Assembly (NCBI RefSeq): GCF_024273235.1
Contig: NZ_JANBVH010000009.1
Span: forward strand, 80,379 to 144,378
Origin: Sphingomonas faeni
GTDB lineage: Bacteria; Pseudomonadota; Alphaproteobacteria; Sphingomonadales; Sphingomonadaceae
DNA length: 64,000 bases
Direction of reading: 5' to 3'
The notes below the pieces were generated by a model. It was not told where the DNA came from and made no database searches. It worked only from the letters and a program-made list of their open reading frames with translations. The translations under genes and the position numbers were made by a program. Every line of letters begins with the position of its first letter. The stretch's first letter is position 1. Below are positions 18,016 through 26,210 of this stretch, in pieces.

Positions 18016-19389
18016 TCAGGCGGCGACCTTCTTGCGCTCGGCCATTTCCTCGTTGAGCATCTCGGCCAGCAGGAACGCGAGCTCCAAGCTCTGGCTGGCA
18101 TTGAGGCGCGGGTCGCAGTGCGTGTGATAGCGATCCGCCAGCGACTGCTCGGTCACGTCGACCGCGCCGCCGGTGCACTCCGTCACGTTCTGGCCGGTCA
18201 TCTCGGCATGGATGCCGCCGGCGTGCGTGCCTTCCGCGCGGTGGACCGCGAAGAAGCCGCGGACTTCGGCCAGGATGCGGTCGAACGGTCGCGTCTTGTA
18301 GCCGTTGGCGGCCTTGACGACGTTGCCGTGCATCGGGTCGCAGCTCCACACCACCGGATGGCCTTCGCGCGTCACGGCGCGGACGAGGCGGGGCAGGTTC
18401 GCCTCGATCTTGTCATAACCATACCGCGTGATCAGCGTCATCCGGCCGGGTACGCGGCCGGGGTTGAGCGTATCCAGCATCCGCAACAAGGCGTCGGGCT
18501 CGAGGCTCGGGCCGCACTTGATGCCGATCGGGTTGCCGATGCCGCGGAGGTATTCGACATGCGAAGACCCCTCGAACCGCGTGCGATCGCCGATCCAGAG
18601 GAAGTGCGCGCTGGTGTCGTACCAGTCGCCCGTCAGCGAGTCCTGACGCGTCAGTGCCTGCTCGTACTGGAGCAGAAGCGCCTCGTGGCTGGTGTAGAAA
18701 TGCGTCTGCGCGAGCTGCGGCACGGTCTCGGGATCGATGCCGCAGGCGGCCATGAACTCGAGCGCCTCGCCGATCCGGTCCGCGGTCTCGGCATATTTCT
18801 TCGACCAGGGGCTGCGGCCCATGAAGTCGTGCGTCCAGCGGTGGACCTGGTGGAGGTTCGCGTAGCCACCCTGTGCGAAGGCTCGGAGCAGATTGAGCGT
18901 GGCCGCCGACTGCGAATAGGCGCGGATCATGCGCTGCGGATCGGGCGCGCGGGCCTCTGCCGTGAAGGCGATGTCGTTGACGTTGTCGCCGCGGTACGAG
19001 GGCAGCTCGACGCCGCCGATCGTCTCGGTATCGGTCGAGCGCGGCTTGGCGAACTGCCCCGCCATGCGGCCGAGCTTCACGACCGGGAGCTTCGACGCGA
19101 AGGTCAGGACGACGGCCATCTGAAGGATGACGCGGAACGTGTCGCGGATGTTGTTGGCGCTGTGCTCGGCGAAAGACTCGGCGCAGTCGCCGCCCTGAAG
19201 CAGGAACGCCTTGCCGGCGGCGACCTCGGCGAGCGACGCGGTCAGGTTGCGCGCTTCGCCGGCGAAGACGAGCGGCGGGAAGGTCGCGAGCTGATCGGTC
19301 GCCGCGGTCAGCGCGGCGGCGTCGGGATAGGTGGGGAGCTGCCGTGCTTCGTGACGCGTCCAGCTGTCGGGGGCCCAGTTCGCGGCCAT
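18016..19389 (-). CDS. Class II (plant-type) 3-deoxy-7-phosphoheptulonate synthase
   Basis: 457 residues. It condenses phosphoenolpyruvate and erythrose 4-phosphate, the entry step of the shikimate pathway. The class II signature is clear: [73 protein letters not shown] and the C-terminal [13 protein letters not shown]. The cysteine, histidine, glutamate and aspartate metal ligands are present. The start ATG at 19389 was chosen because the longer frame runs through the upstream dehydrogenase out of frame. The next gene upstream on the same strand is the 2-hydroxyacid dehydrogenase, 98 bases away. Confidence 0.95.
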   Translation of the reverse strand: MAANWAPDSWTRHEARQLPTYPDAAALTAATDQLATFPPLVFAGEARNLTASLAEVAAGKAFLLQGGDCAESFAEHSANNIRDTFRVILQMAVVLTFASKLPVVKLGRMAGQFAKPRSTDTETIGGVELPSYRGDNVNDIAFTAEARAPDPQRMIRAYSQSAATLNLLRAFAQGGYANLHQVHRWTHDFMGRSPWSKKYAETADRIGEALEFMAACGIDPETVPQLAQTHFYTSHEALLLQYEQALTRQDSLTGDWYDTSAHFLWIGDRTRFEGSSHVEYLRGIGNPIGIKCGPSLEPDALLRMLDTLNPGRVPGRMTLITRYGYDKIEANLPRLVRAVTREGHPVVWSCDPMHGNVVKAANGYKTRPFDRILAEVRGFFAVHRAEGTHAGGIHAEMTGQNVTECTGGAVDVTEQSLADRYHTHCDPRLNASQSLELAFLLAEMLNEEMAERKKVAA

Positions 19390-19487
19390 ATCATGTCGTC
19401 CGATTGATGAATTGTGGGGCTGGCCATGCGCGAAAACGCCTTTTCGCGCAATGAAGTAAAGCTTTGGGGCGGGTGTGCCGGCTGGTT

Positions 19488-20426
19488 TCAATACCCTGCG
19501 TCGAGGTCCGCGACGTTCTTCATCGGCTTGCCGCCCAGGAACGCGGCGAGGTTTTCGAGGAACAGTGCCGCACCGCGCGCGAACATCGTGGTCTGGCTGC
19601 GGCCCGACAGATGCATCGTGACGATGGCGTTGGGCGTCGACCAGAGCGGGTGATCGGCGGGCAGGGGCTCGGGGTTGGTCGGGTCGAGCACCGCGCCGGC
19701 AATGCCGCCGTCGGTGAGCGCGGCGATCAGCGCGTCGTCGTCGATCATGTCGCCGCGGGCGATGTTGATCAGCCATGCGGAGGGCTTCATCGCCGCGAGC
19801 TCGTCGTGGCCGATCATCGCGTGCGTGGCACCGGTCGAGGGGGCGGCGAGGACGACCCAGTCGAAATCGCCGAGCCGGTCGCGCCAGGCGTCGGGCGTGA
19901 TCGTGCCGTCGCGGCCGGTGCGGGTGACGCCGGTCACGTCGACGCCGAACGCGCTCAGGCGGTCGCCGATCATCCGGCCGATCGTGCCGTAGCCGATGAT
20001 CAGCGCCCTGGTGCCGGCGAGTTCGATCTTGCCGGGCGCGTCCTTCAGCCATTCGTGGCGGTCCTGCGCGCGCAAGACCGTGTCGAAGCGCTTGGCGGCG
20101 ACGAGTATGGCCATCACGGCGTATTCGGCGACTGCGACCGCGTTGATGCCGGCACCGTTGGTCAGCGTGACGGCGTTGTCGCGGAGGGTATCGAGTGGGA
20201 ATGCGTCGAGGCCGGCGTAGATCGTCGAGACCCATTTGAGGTTTGGCCCGGCGTGGCGGATCGCGTCGGCGACGAGCTCGGTCGGCTGCATGTCGACCCA
20301 GGCGATGTCCGCGTCCGCGATCATCGCGTTGGCCTCCGCGGGCTTGGCGAACCAGGCGGTGTCGAGGTCCGCGGGGAGGCGCGGTTCGAGGAGGGGGCGG
20401 GCGGCGGCTGGGAGGACGGCTTTCAT
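19488..20426 (-). CDS. D-isomer-specific 2-hydroxyacid dehydrogenase
   Basis: 312 residues. The NAD-binding Rossmann motif is [16 protein letters not shown]; the family signature [17 protein letters not shown] carries the catalytic arginine; the later [19 protein letters not shown] holds the catalytic histidine region. The substrate is not shown; related proteins act on glyoxylate, hydroxypyruvate or phenylpyruvate-type acids. It lies upstream of the DAHP synthase gene and downstream of a long inverted repeat. Confidence 0.88.
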   Translation of the reverse strand: MKAVLPAAARPLLEPRLPADLDTAWFAKPAEANAMIADADIAWVDMQPTELVADAIRHAGPNLKWVSTIYAGLDAFPLDTLRDNAVTLTNGAGINAVAVAEYAVMAILVAAKRFDTVLRAQDRHEWLKDAPGKIELAGTRALIIGYGTIGRMIGDRLSAFGVDVTGVTRTGRDGTITPDAWRDRLGDFDWVVLAAPSTGATHAMIGHDELAAMKPSAWLINIARGDMIDDDALIAALTDGGIAGAVLDPTNPEPLPADHPLWSTPNAIVTMHLSGRSQTTMFARGAALFLENLAAFLGGKPMKNVADLDAGY

Positions 20427-20489
20427 CGGGGGAACATCGGTTGGTGGCGGGGAGAGTCAAGTTGTCGGAGGGGCGGGGGTGCGGTCTTA

Positions 20490-20612
20490 CGATCCTCCCC
20501 CGCAAGGGGGAGGTGGCGCCGGAGGCGACGGAGGGGGCGGACACGGAGCAGGGGTTATCGCCTCCTCCCCCTCCGTCGCTTCGCGCCACCTCCCCCTTGC
20601 GGGGGAGGATCG
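20490..20612. repeat. Long inverted repeat, family A, copy 2
   Basis: Perfect 30-base arms at 20490-20519 and 20583-20612 with core CCTCCCCC-GCAAGGGGGAGG. The interior has the same GGCGACGGAGGGGGCGGACAC block as the copy at 7158-7281, so the two are members of one family rather than chance hairpins. It sits between the cysS 3' end and the 2-hydroxyacid dehydrogenase start. Confidence 0.87.
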
Positions 20613-20637
20613 AAGGGCGCGTAAGTTCTTCGCGATA

Positions 20638-22068
20638 TTAAAGCGCGATCTTCCAGTCCCAGCCTAGCGAGTCGCCGTCCATGACCTCGACGCCGGCGGC
20701 GGCCAGTTCGTCGCGGATCGCGTCCGACGTGCCGAAGTCTTTCGCAGCGCGGGCGTCGCGGCGGTCCGAGAGTCGCGCGGCGATGGTGGCTTCGTCGATC
20801 GTCGCGGTCACCGGGCGGATGCGCAGGTCTTCGCGGCGGATCGTTCCGAGATCGAGGCCGAGCACCGCGTCGAAATCGACCAGCGCGTCGAGCCGGTCCG
20901 CCGGTGCGATACGCTTGTCCGCGAGCAGTTCGTCGAGGATCGGCAGCGCGCGCGGGGTGGCGAGGTCGTCGGACACCGCGGCGTCGAGCCGTTCGCGATA
21001 GTCGCGCGCGCTACCCGACGGACCGCCCGGCCCGCGGGTGGCCAGCGTCTCGACGGTCATCGCGAGCCGCTTCAACCGCGTCTGCGCCGCGGCGAGGTTC
21101 TCCCACGAGAATTCCAGCTCGCTGCGATAATGCGCCTGGAGGCACATCAGCCGGTAGGCGAGCGGGTGGAAGCCGCGGTCGACTAGCGTCTGCAACGTGG
21201 TGAACGTGCCGCCCGACTTCGACATCTTGCCCGAGCGCTCGACCAGGAAGTTGTTGTGCATCCACAGCGTGGCGCCGGTGTCGCCGCAGTCGCAATGCGC
21301 CTGGTTCTGCGCGATCTCGTTGGGATGGTGGATCTCGCGGTGATCGATCCCGCCGGTGTGGATGTCGAACGTGTCGCCGAGATACTGCTTGCTCATCACC
21401 GAGCATTCGAGATGCCAGCCCGGCGCGCCGCGACCCCAGGGCGAATCCCATTCCATCTGGCGATTTTCCCCGGGAGCCGAAGTGCGCCAGATTGCGAAGT
21501 CCTGCGGATGGCGCTTGCCCTCGACCGGATCGATCCGGCTTTCGCCCTCATCGTCCTGCGATCGGGCGAGGCGACCATAATCGGGCACCGTCGAGGTATC
21601 GAAATACAGCCCGTCCGGCAGCTGGTAGCAATGCTTGTCCGCGATCGCCTCGCCGAACGCGATCATCTCGGCGATATGATCGGTCGCGAGCGGGAATTTG
21701 CTCGGCGGGCGGATGTTGAGGTCGTCGAGGTTGCGCTTGAAGGCGTCGGTATAATGACGCGCGATCGCCCAGATATCCTGGCCGCTGGCGCGCGCCGCCG
21801 CCTCCATCTTGTCGTCGCCGACATCCGCGTCGGAGGTCAGATGGCCGACGTCCGTGATGTTGATGATGTGGGTGAGCGGATAGCCCTTCCACGTCAGCAC
21901 GCGGCTGAGCGTGTCGGTGAAGACGTAGGCGCGCAGATTGCCGATATGCGCGTAGTTGTAGACCGTCGGGCCGCAGGAATAGATGCCGACGTTCGTGGGG
22001 TCGATCGGGGTGAACGTCTCGAGCTGTCGCGAGAGGCTGTTGTATAGCGTCGTGGGGGAGCGGGTCAT
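20638..22068 (-). CDS. cysS: Cysteinyl-tRNA synthetase
   Basis: 476 residues, class I synthetase charging tRNA-Cys. The zinc cysteine C32 (YSCGPTVYNY), the HIGH-type motif HIGN at 41-44 and the KMSKS loop at 281-285 are all present, with the DALR-type C-terminal helical domain after about 380. Further zinc ligands are expected at the ECSVMS and HHPNE segments. The start ATG at 22068 precedes the conserved LYNSLSRQLETF opening. It is upstream of the family A repeat and downstream of the intradiol-dioxygenase-like gene, 59 bases away. Confidence 0.96.
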   Translation of the reverse strand: MTRSPTTLYNSLSRQLETFTPIDPTNVGIYSCGPTVYNYAHIGNLRAYVFTDTLSRVLTWKGYPLTHIINITDVGHLTSDADVGDDKMEAAARASGQDIWAIARHYTDAFKRNLDDLNIRPPSKFPLATDHIAEMIAFGEAIADKHCYQLPDGLYFDTSTVPDYGRLARSQDDEGESRIDPVEGKRHPQDFAIWRTSAPGENRQMEWDSPWGRGAPGWHLECSVMSKQYLGDTFDIHTGGIDHREIHHPNEIAQNQAHCDCGDTGATLWMHNNFLVERSGKMSKSGGTFTTLQTLVDRGFHPLAYRLMCLQAHYRSELEFSWENLAAAQTRLKRLAMTVETLATRGPGGPSGSARDYRERLDAAVSDDLATPRALPILDELLADKRIAPADRLDALVDFDAVLGLDLGTIRREDLRIRPVTATIDEATIAARLSDRRDARAAKDFGTSDAIRDELAAAGVEVMDGDSLGWDWKIAL

Positions 22069-22127
22069 GCGCGCCTCTTAGCGACCGCGCGGGCGGCGGC
22101 AAATAGCGCGCGCTTGCCTGCCGCCCG

Positions 22128-23045
22128 TCAGCGCGTGATGCCGATCACGGCGCTTGCGGTGTAGCCGTCGGCGACGGAGCCCGCAAAGGTCGGGGTCTGC
22201 TGCGCGACCTGCGCGGCGGTGTTGTCGCCGAAGACGTTGTCGCTCGACGTCGAGATGGTGGCGAACCGCGTCGCGCTCGCCGGATACAGCGTCGTATCCG
22301 CATAGACCGCGTTGCAGAGTGCGGCGGGCATGGCGAGCTGCGACGTCAGTATTGCATGACGGCCGCCGGTCGCTGCGGTCAGGCTCGAGAAGACCTCGAA
22401 ATGCATGTGCGGATAACGGCCGTCGTAACAGCCGGGGACGATCGTCGTGAAGGTCACCTGGCCTGCCGCATCGGTAACCTGGACGCCCCGCAGATAGCTT
22501 TCGGTCGGTGCGCTGTAGAGCGAGTAATCGCCGTTGCGGTCGCATTGCCAGAGATAGACCGCGTAATTGGCGAGCGGCGCGCAGGTCGCGTCGACGTCGA
22601 CCAAGGTAAGCGTGATCCTCAATTGCGTCCCGGTGGCGACGGTGGTGGTGCCGATGAAGCTCGCGCGGATGTCGCTGCGGACGATGCCCGACACGGTCAG
22701 CGCGTTGGCGGTCGATCCGCTCGACGCGTTGGTGCCGTCGGCGGGGTAGGGGCCGGCAGTCTCGGTCGGATCGGCGATGCAGGTCGTGGCGATCGTCGTC
22801 GCGGTCGACGTGGATGTCGGCGTTGCGGTGGAGGCGAGGGTCGGCGTGACGTCGGTGACGATCACGACGTCGTCCGACGACTCGGCATTGCCGCAACCGG
22901 AGAGCAAGGCGAGCGTGCCTGTACCGGCGAACCACTTCAGCGCGTCCCGGCGGGCGAGCAGCCTCCGCAACGTCGCCATGTCTTCGGCAAGGCTGTGGCC
23001 GTGGCCGTGGCTATCGGCGTGGGGGGCTTGGTCGTGGTGGTGCAT
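22128..23045 (-). CDS. Intradiol ring-cleavage dioxygenase-like lipoprotein, His-rich N-terminus
   Basis: 305 residues from ATG 23045. The first 17 residues hold seven histidines (MHHHDQAPHADSHGHGH). A twin-arginine-like RRDALKWF and a lipobox LSGC (Cys51) follow, then a Thr/Ser/Ala linker to about 85. The dioxygenase-like beta-sandwich spans roughly 90-300. Likely Fe(III) ligands are Y174 (NGDYSLY), Y207 (GCYDGR), H213 and H215 (PHMHF), so all four are present. Exported homologues are known in many bacteria, and their aromatic substrate is mostly unknown. The long N-terminal part before the signal is odd; an internal start (for example the ATG at residue 23) would remove the His stretch but keep the signal. 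Confidence 0.78.
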   Translation of the reverse strand: MHHHDQAPHADSHGHGHSLAEDMATLRRLLARRDALKWFAGTGTLALLSGCGNAESSDDVVIVTDVTPTLASTATPTSTSTATTIATTCIADPTETAGPYPADGTNASSGSTANALTVSGIVRSDIRASFIGTTTVATGTQLRITLTLVDVDATCAPLANYAVYLWQCDRNGDYSLYSAPTESYLRGVQVTDAAGQVTFTTIVPGCYDGRYPHMHFEVFSSLTAATGGRHAILTSQLAMPAALCNAVYADTTLYPASATRFATISTSSDNVFGDNTAAQVAQQTPTFAGSVADGYTASAVIGITR

Positions 23046-23186
23046 ATGATGGCCTGTCTGGTAAGGAAGGCTATCTGGCCAAGACGTGTGGCCTGGGTGT
23101 TTCGCGGTGTTGCGGTGTGTGTCCGCGATCGGTCTGCACATCGGCGTGGCGTCCAGGTCCGAGCGGACGGTTGCTGCCTTTGCTTT

Positions 23187-23217
23187 GCGTGGGTGCTCGC
23201 GTGGGTGCTCGCGCGGG
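23187..23217. repeat. 12-bp direct repeat upstream of rpsU
   Basis: Two exact tandem copies of GCGTGGGTGCTC (23187-23198, 23199-23210) and a partial third unit lie in the gap between the dioxygenase-like gene and rpsU. No function is evident. Confidence 0.6.
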
Positions 23218-23320
23218 TTTGGCTTGAAACGCCGGCGGACCCCTGATAGGGGCCCCAATTCATGCGGCGCGGACCTATTCGCGACGGCAAAAATCTATTC
23301 GACCGGAGCTAAACGGGTTT

Positions 23321-23527
23321 ATGCAGATCATCGTACGCGACAACAACGTCGACCAGGCCCTTCGCGCGCTCAAGAAGAAGCTGCAGCGCGAAGGCGTGTA
23401 TCGCGAGATGAAGCTGCGCCGGCACTATGAGAAGCCGTCGGAGAAGCGCGCACGCGAGCGTGCAGCAGCGATTCGTCGTTCGCGCAAGCTCGACCGCAAG
23501 CGCGCCGAGCGCGACGGCGCACGGTAA
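23321..23527 (+). CDS. rpsU: Small ribosomal subunit protein bS21
   Basis: 68 residues, highly basic, typical length. The opening [20 protein letters not shown] and the [14 protein letters not shown] tail match bS21 of alphaproteobacteria. It is single-cistron here, with a GC-rich hairpin 45 bases downstream. Confidence 0.96.
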   Translation: MQIIVRDNNVDQALRALKKKLQREGVYREMKLRRHYEKPSEKRARERAAAIRRSRKLDRKRAERDGAR

Positions 23528-23571
23528 GATCTGATCGACCAGACCCGGTGATCGGGTCGGGTCGGTATTTA

Positions 23572-23599
23572 CGGGGGCGGCCGAGAACGGCGCCCCCGC
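23572..23599 (+). terminator. Probable terminator hairpin after rpsU
   Basis: Arms CGGGGGCG and CGCCCCCG pair around a short loop, followed by a weak pyrimidine stretch (CTTGCTTTCC). A second small dyad (ACCCGGTGATCGGGT) lies just upstream. The T-run is poor, so strength is uncertain. Confidence 0.5.
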
Positions 23600-23671
23600 T
23601 TGCTTTCCAACGGCACGCGCGGCGCTCCGGCGTGACCAGATGATCCCAGATGATCTGAGGGCCTTGATCCG

Positions 23672-24256
23672 ATGTCGACCGTCACCGCAGTGCCGCTGCA
23701 GCTCACCAAGCGCAGCTATCTCGTCTATCTCTGGGTCGGCATCGCGCTCGCGCTGATCGCCGCGGTCGCGCTCGCGCGTCAGGGCGATGATCCGTTGGCA
23801 CGCAATGCCCGCGCCAAGGGCGTGGTCGTGACCGCGTCGGGGTTGCAGTACAAGGTGATCGCGCCCGGCAAGCCCGGTGCGGCCAAGCCGACCGATGCGG
23901 ACGTCGCGCTGGTCAACTACGAGGGCAAGCTGCTCAACGGCACGACCTTCGACAAGTCGCAGCAGCCGACGCCGATGCCGGTGACCGGCGTCGTTCCGGG
24001 CTTCTCCGAGGCGCTGAAGCTGATGCCGAAGGGCTCGAAGTATCGCTTCTGGATGAAGCCGGCGCTGGGGTATGGCGACAAGGCGGCCGGGCCGATCCCG
24101 GCGAACTCGACGCTGGTGTTCGACGTCGAGTTGCTCGACTTCCTGCCGCAGAGCGTGGTGCAGCAGATGCAGGCACAGGCGCAGATGGGGCGTGGCGCGC
24201 CGGGCGGTATGCCGGGTGGTGCACCGGGCGGCGCGCCGGGCCAGCCCCAGCCCTGA
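23672..24256 (+). CDS. FKBP-type peptidyl-prolyl isomerase, membrane-anchored
   Basis: 194 residues. A single hydrophobic segment (about 14-32) acts as uncleaved anchor or signal. The FKBP domain spans about 45-170, with VALVNYEGKLLNGTTFD, VPGFSEALKLMPKG and PANSTLVFDVELLDF. It would catalyse proline cis-trans isomerisation of exported proteins. The C-terminal 30 residues are a Gly/Pro/Met repeat (GAPGG units) of likely disordered character. A terminator follows at 24319. Confidence 0.93.
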   Translation: MSTVTAVPLQLTKRSYLVYLWVGIALALIAAVALARQGDDPLARNARAKGVVVTASGLQYKVIAPGKPGAAKPTDADVALVNYEGKLLNGTTFDKSQQPTPMPVTGVVPGFSEALKLMPKGSKYRFWMKPALGYGDKAAGPIPANSTLVFDVELLDFLPQSVVQQMQAQAQMGRGAPGGMPGGAPGGAPGQPQP

Positions 24257-24318
24257 GGTTCGGCCGGCTGATTGCCGGTCGATCTCACTATCCTGGGCAA
24301 CGCCATATGGATTCGCAA

Positions 24319-24350
24319 GCGCGCCCCCGGTTATCCGCGGGCGCGTTTTT
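24319..24350 (+). terminator. Rho-independent terminator after FKBP gene
   Basis: Stem CGCGCCC / GGGCGCG with loop around CCGGTTATCCGC, followed by TTTTT. Spacing of about 60 bases from the FKBP stop fits. Confidence 0.75.
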
Positions 24351-24538
24351 CGTTTGGGCAGGTATGGATATCGCGGGGTGATGGCTCCGAGTTTCACCCC
24401 GAGCCATCACCCGCACCGGCGGCGGGCAATCGTCACGTAATCTACGAGGAGGGGGCCCGGTGAGGTAAGGCCGTTGCTTGGGGTGTGGTGACCGTTGGGT
24501 CGCGTCTGCGCTTGTGACCCGCGGACCAAGCCTGTTTC

Positions 24539-24581
24539 CCCGCGAAGGCGGGGATCCAGACTGGGCTCCCGCCTTCGCGGG
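24539..24581. repeat. Family B palindromic repeat, copy 1
   Basis: Perfect 14-base arms CCCGCGAAGGCGGG (24539-24552) and its complement (24568-24581) around a 15-base spacer containing CCAGAC. Copies with the same arms and spacer core are at 41895-41937 and 55072-55114. Confidence 0.85.
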
Positions 24582-24733
24582 AGAACAGTGACGCGCGGGC
24601 GATCAATCCGGCATCCAGATTCTACGCACCCCTGGTTGGCGGCCGCGTTCATCGCTGGCGGCGATGCGGTGCAGCAGGAAGCCGGGGGTTAGGCCACGGC
24701 GTGAGAGTTTCCTCCCGGCCGTCTGCGGCAGGC

Positions 24734-24764
24734 AAAAAAATAGCGGCCCGAAGACCGCTATTTC
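24734..24764 (-). terminator. Rho-independent terminator of the small secreted protein gene
   Basis: On the minus strand the stem AAATAGCGGTC / GGCCGCTATTT with a TTCG tetraloop runs into seven T residues. It ends about 20 bases after the stop of the gene at 24784-25017, a near-ideal terminator. Confidence 0.9.
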
Positions 24765-24783
24765 TCGAACAAAGTCGTAAGAC

Positions 24784-25017
24784 TTAGTTGCTGTCCGAAT
24801 CGTCGTCGTTGTCTGCAACGATAACGATACCGGCGATGACTGCAGCTGCTGCGAGAACCGCAACGATGATGCCGCCGCCAGCGAGCTCGTTCTTGTCAGC
24901 CGAAACCGAACCCGAGCGAACCGACTTCGAAACCGACAGGTTTGCCGGAGCTGCTACTGCCGGAGCAACTGCCATCGTGGCGGCTGCTGCGGTCAGGATG
25001 TACTTCCCAAGACGCAT
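24784..25017 (-). CDS. Small exported or membrane protein with acidic tail, unknown
   Basis: 77 residues from ATG 25017, with a strong AAGGGAG ribosome site eight bases before it. The signal peptide ends at PAVAA (about 23). A short polar segment (SVSKSVRSGSVSADKNE) follows, then a hydrophobic helix (GGGIIVAVLAAAAVIAGIVIV) and an acidic end DNDDDSDSN. The layout signal-helix-acidic tail suggests a small inner-membrane protein. It has its own terminator and a 200-base upstream gap, so it is a well-defined monocistronic gene. No family was recognised. Strong translation and termination signals hint at high expression. Confidence 0.8.
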   Translation of the reverse strand: MRLGKYILTAAAATMAVAPAVAAPANLSVSKSVRSGSVSADKNELAGGGIIVAVLAAAAVIAGIVIVADNDDDSDSN

Positions 25018-25217
25018 AATAAACTCCCTTTGTGCTCGTCGCTTCGAGCAATGGCATAAAACCTTACCCAAGGCAACCAAGGCCAGTAGTGCAGTGCAAA
25101 GCGTTTTACACTGTTGCGGCAACGCAACACGCGATAGCCGCGACTGTTGGTATAGCCGAGAAAGACGACGCTGTAAGCGGGAGTTTGCGGGCCGCGCGAT
25201 ATTCGCGGCGAACCGAA

Positions 25218-26003
25218 CTAGCCCGTCTGCGCGCGTACCGCAGTGCCGGTCTGGAGCGACCACGTCGCCGCACCCTCCATGCCCAGCGCCGTCAACCGAC
25301 CCGAGGCATAGGCGCCGGTATCGATGCCGATCCGATGGCCCCGCTGTTCGATCTCGTCGGTCATCGTATGGCCGTGGACGATCGTCTTTTCGAGCGCCGA
25401 CCGATGATCGAGGAAGGGATCGCGAATCCAGCGCAGGTCCGAAGTCCGTTGCTGGTCGAGCGGCGTATCGGGACGTACGCCGGCATGGACGAACGCATAG
25501 TCGCCGATCACGATCATGTCCTCGAACGCACTGAGGAACGCGCGATGGGGGGGCGGGACCAGATCTTCGAGCCGGTGGACCAGTTCCTCGTAATCGAGCC
25601 GTTCATATTCTGATGGCTCCATGCCGTAGCTGATCACCGTCTCGCGGCCGCCGATTCGGCAGAACAGGCGGAGCGCCTTGGGTTCGCCGTCGAGCGCGCC
25701 GAGGAAGATCTCCTCGTGGTTGCCCAGCAGGAAGCGGACGTCGTCGCGAGTCGCGGCGAGATCCATCAGGCGCTGGACGACGGCGGCGGAGGCGGGGCCG
25801 CGATCGACGATGTCGCCGAGGAATATCAGCGTCGTCTGCGCAGGGCCGCGCGTGCGCTCGTCCTCCTCGATCAGGGCGATCAGTTCATCGAGCAGGTCCG
25901 CACGCCCGTGAATATCGCCAACCGCATAGACGCGGCGACCTTCGGGTATTTCGGGCTGACTGGTCTTGGCAACGCTACGGGACTTGAAAAGCTTTGAAAT
26001 CAT
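25218..26003 (-). CDS. Serine/threonine-type metallophosphatase (calcineurin-like)
   Basis: 261 residues from ATG 26003. PPP-family motifs are in order: GDIHG (29-33), GDIVDRG (63-69), GNHE (94-97), then FVHAGVRP and VHGHT. These bind the two-metal centre. The length fits bacterial PrpA/ApaH-like phosphatases acting on phosphoproteins or dinucleoside polyphosphates; the substrate cannot be told. The ribosome site is weak. It is divergent from the M48 peptidase gene across 207 bases. Confidence 0.9.
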   Translation of the reverse strand: MISKLFKSRSVAKTSQPEIPEGRRVYAVGDIHGRADLLDELIALIEEDERTRGPAQTTLIFLGDIVDRGPASAAVVQRLMDLAATRDDVRFLLGNHEEIFLGALDGEPKALRLFCRIGGRETVISYGMEPSEYERLDYEELVHRLEDLVPPPHRAFLSAFEDMIVIGDYAFVHAGVRPDTPLDQQRTSDLRWIRDPFLDHRSALEKTIVHGHTMTDEIEQRGHRIGIDTGAYASGRLTALGMEGAATWSLQTGTAVRAQTG

Positions 26004-26087
26004 GCTGCTATCGATGAAGGGGGAAAGATGTACGGGGGCTGATCGACTGCGGGACGAATAGGTTCCCGTCGGTCGGACGCCGGGTGT

Positions 26088-26125
26088 TCGGATATGGCTG
26101 GTCGAATACGGCTGGTCGGATACGG
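26088..26125. repeat. 14-bp tandem repeat in a divergent promoter gap
   Basis: Units TCGGATATGGCTGG, TCGAATACGGCTGG and a partial TCGGATACGG lie head to tail (26088-26101, 26102-26115, 26116-26125) between the phosphatase and peptidase genes. Could be a protein-binding iteron array or a slippage product. Confidence 0.7.
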
Positions 26126-26210
26126 ATCGCATAGGGTTTAACGCGACGGGCCGCAACGCATCCGCGTTCATCGACCATGACGGGGCCGCGGCCGAAGAGT
26201 ATGGGGATGC

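Larger units (their letters stand above)
24257..24783. other. Gene-free stretch with two terminators and a family B palindrome
   Basis: This 527-base gap separates the convergent FKBP and small secreted protein genes. It contains the FKBP terminator (24319-24350), a family B inverted repeat (24539-24581) and the terminator of the small gene (24734-24764). Short frames inside are not convincing genes. Confidence 0.7.

Noticed and set aside
19390..20589. Fusion of the DAHP synthase with an upstream 400-residue domain
   Set aside because: The upstream part is the dehydrogenase gene and repeat read out of frame; the synthase is complete from ATG 19389.
24539..24581. CRISPR-like repeat
   Set aside because: The palindromes are dispersed singles at distant sites without regular spacers or cas genes.
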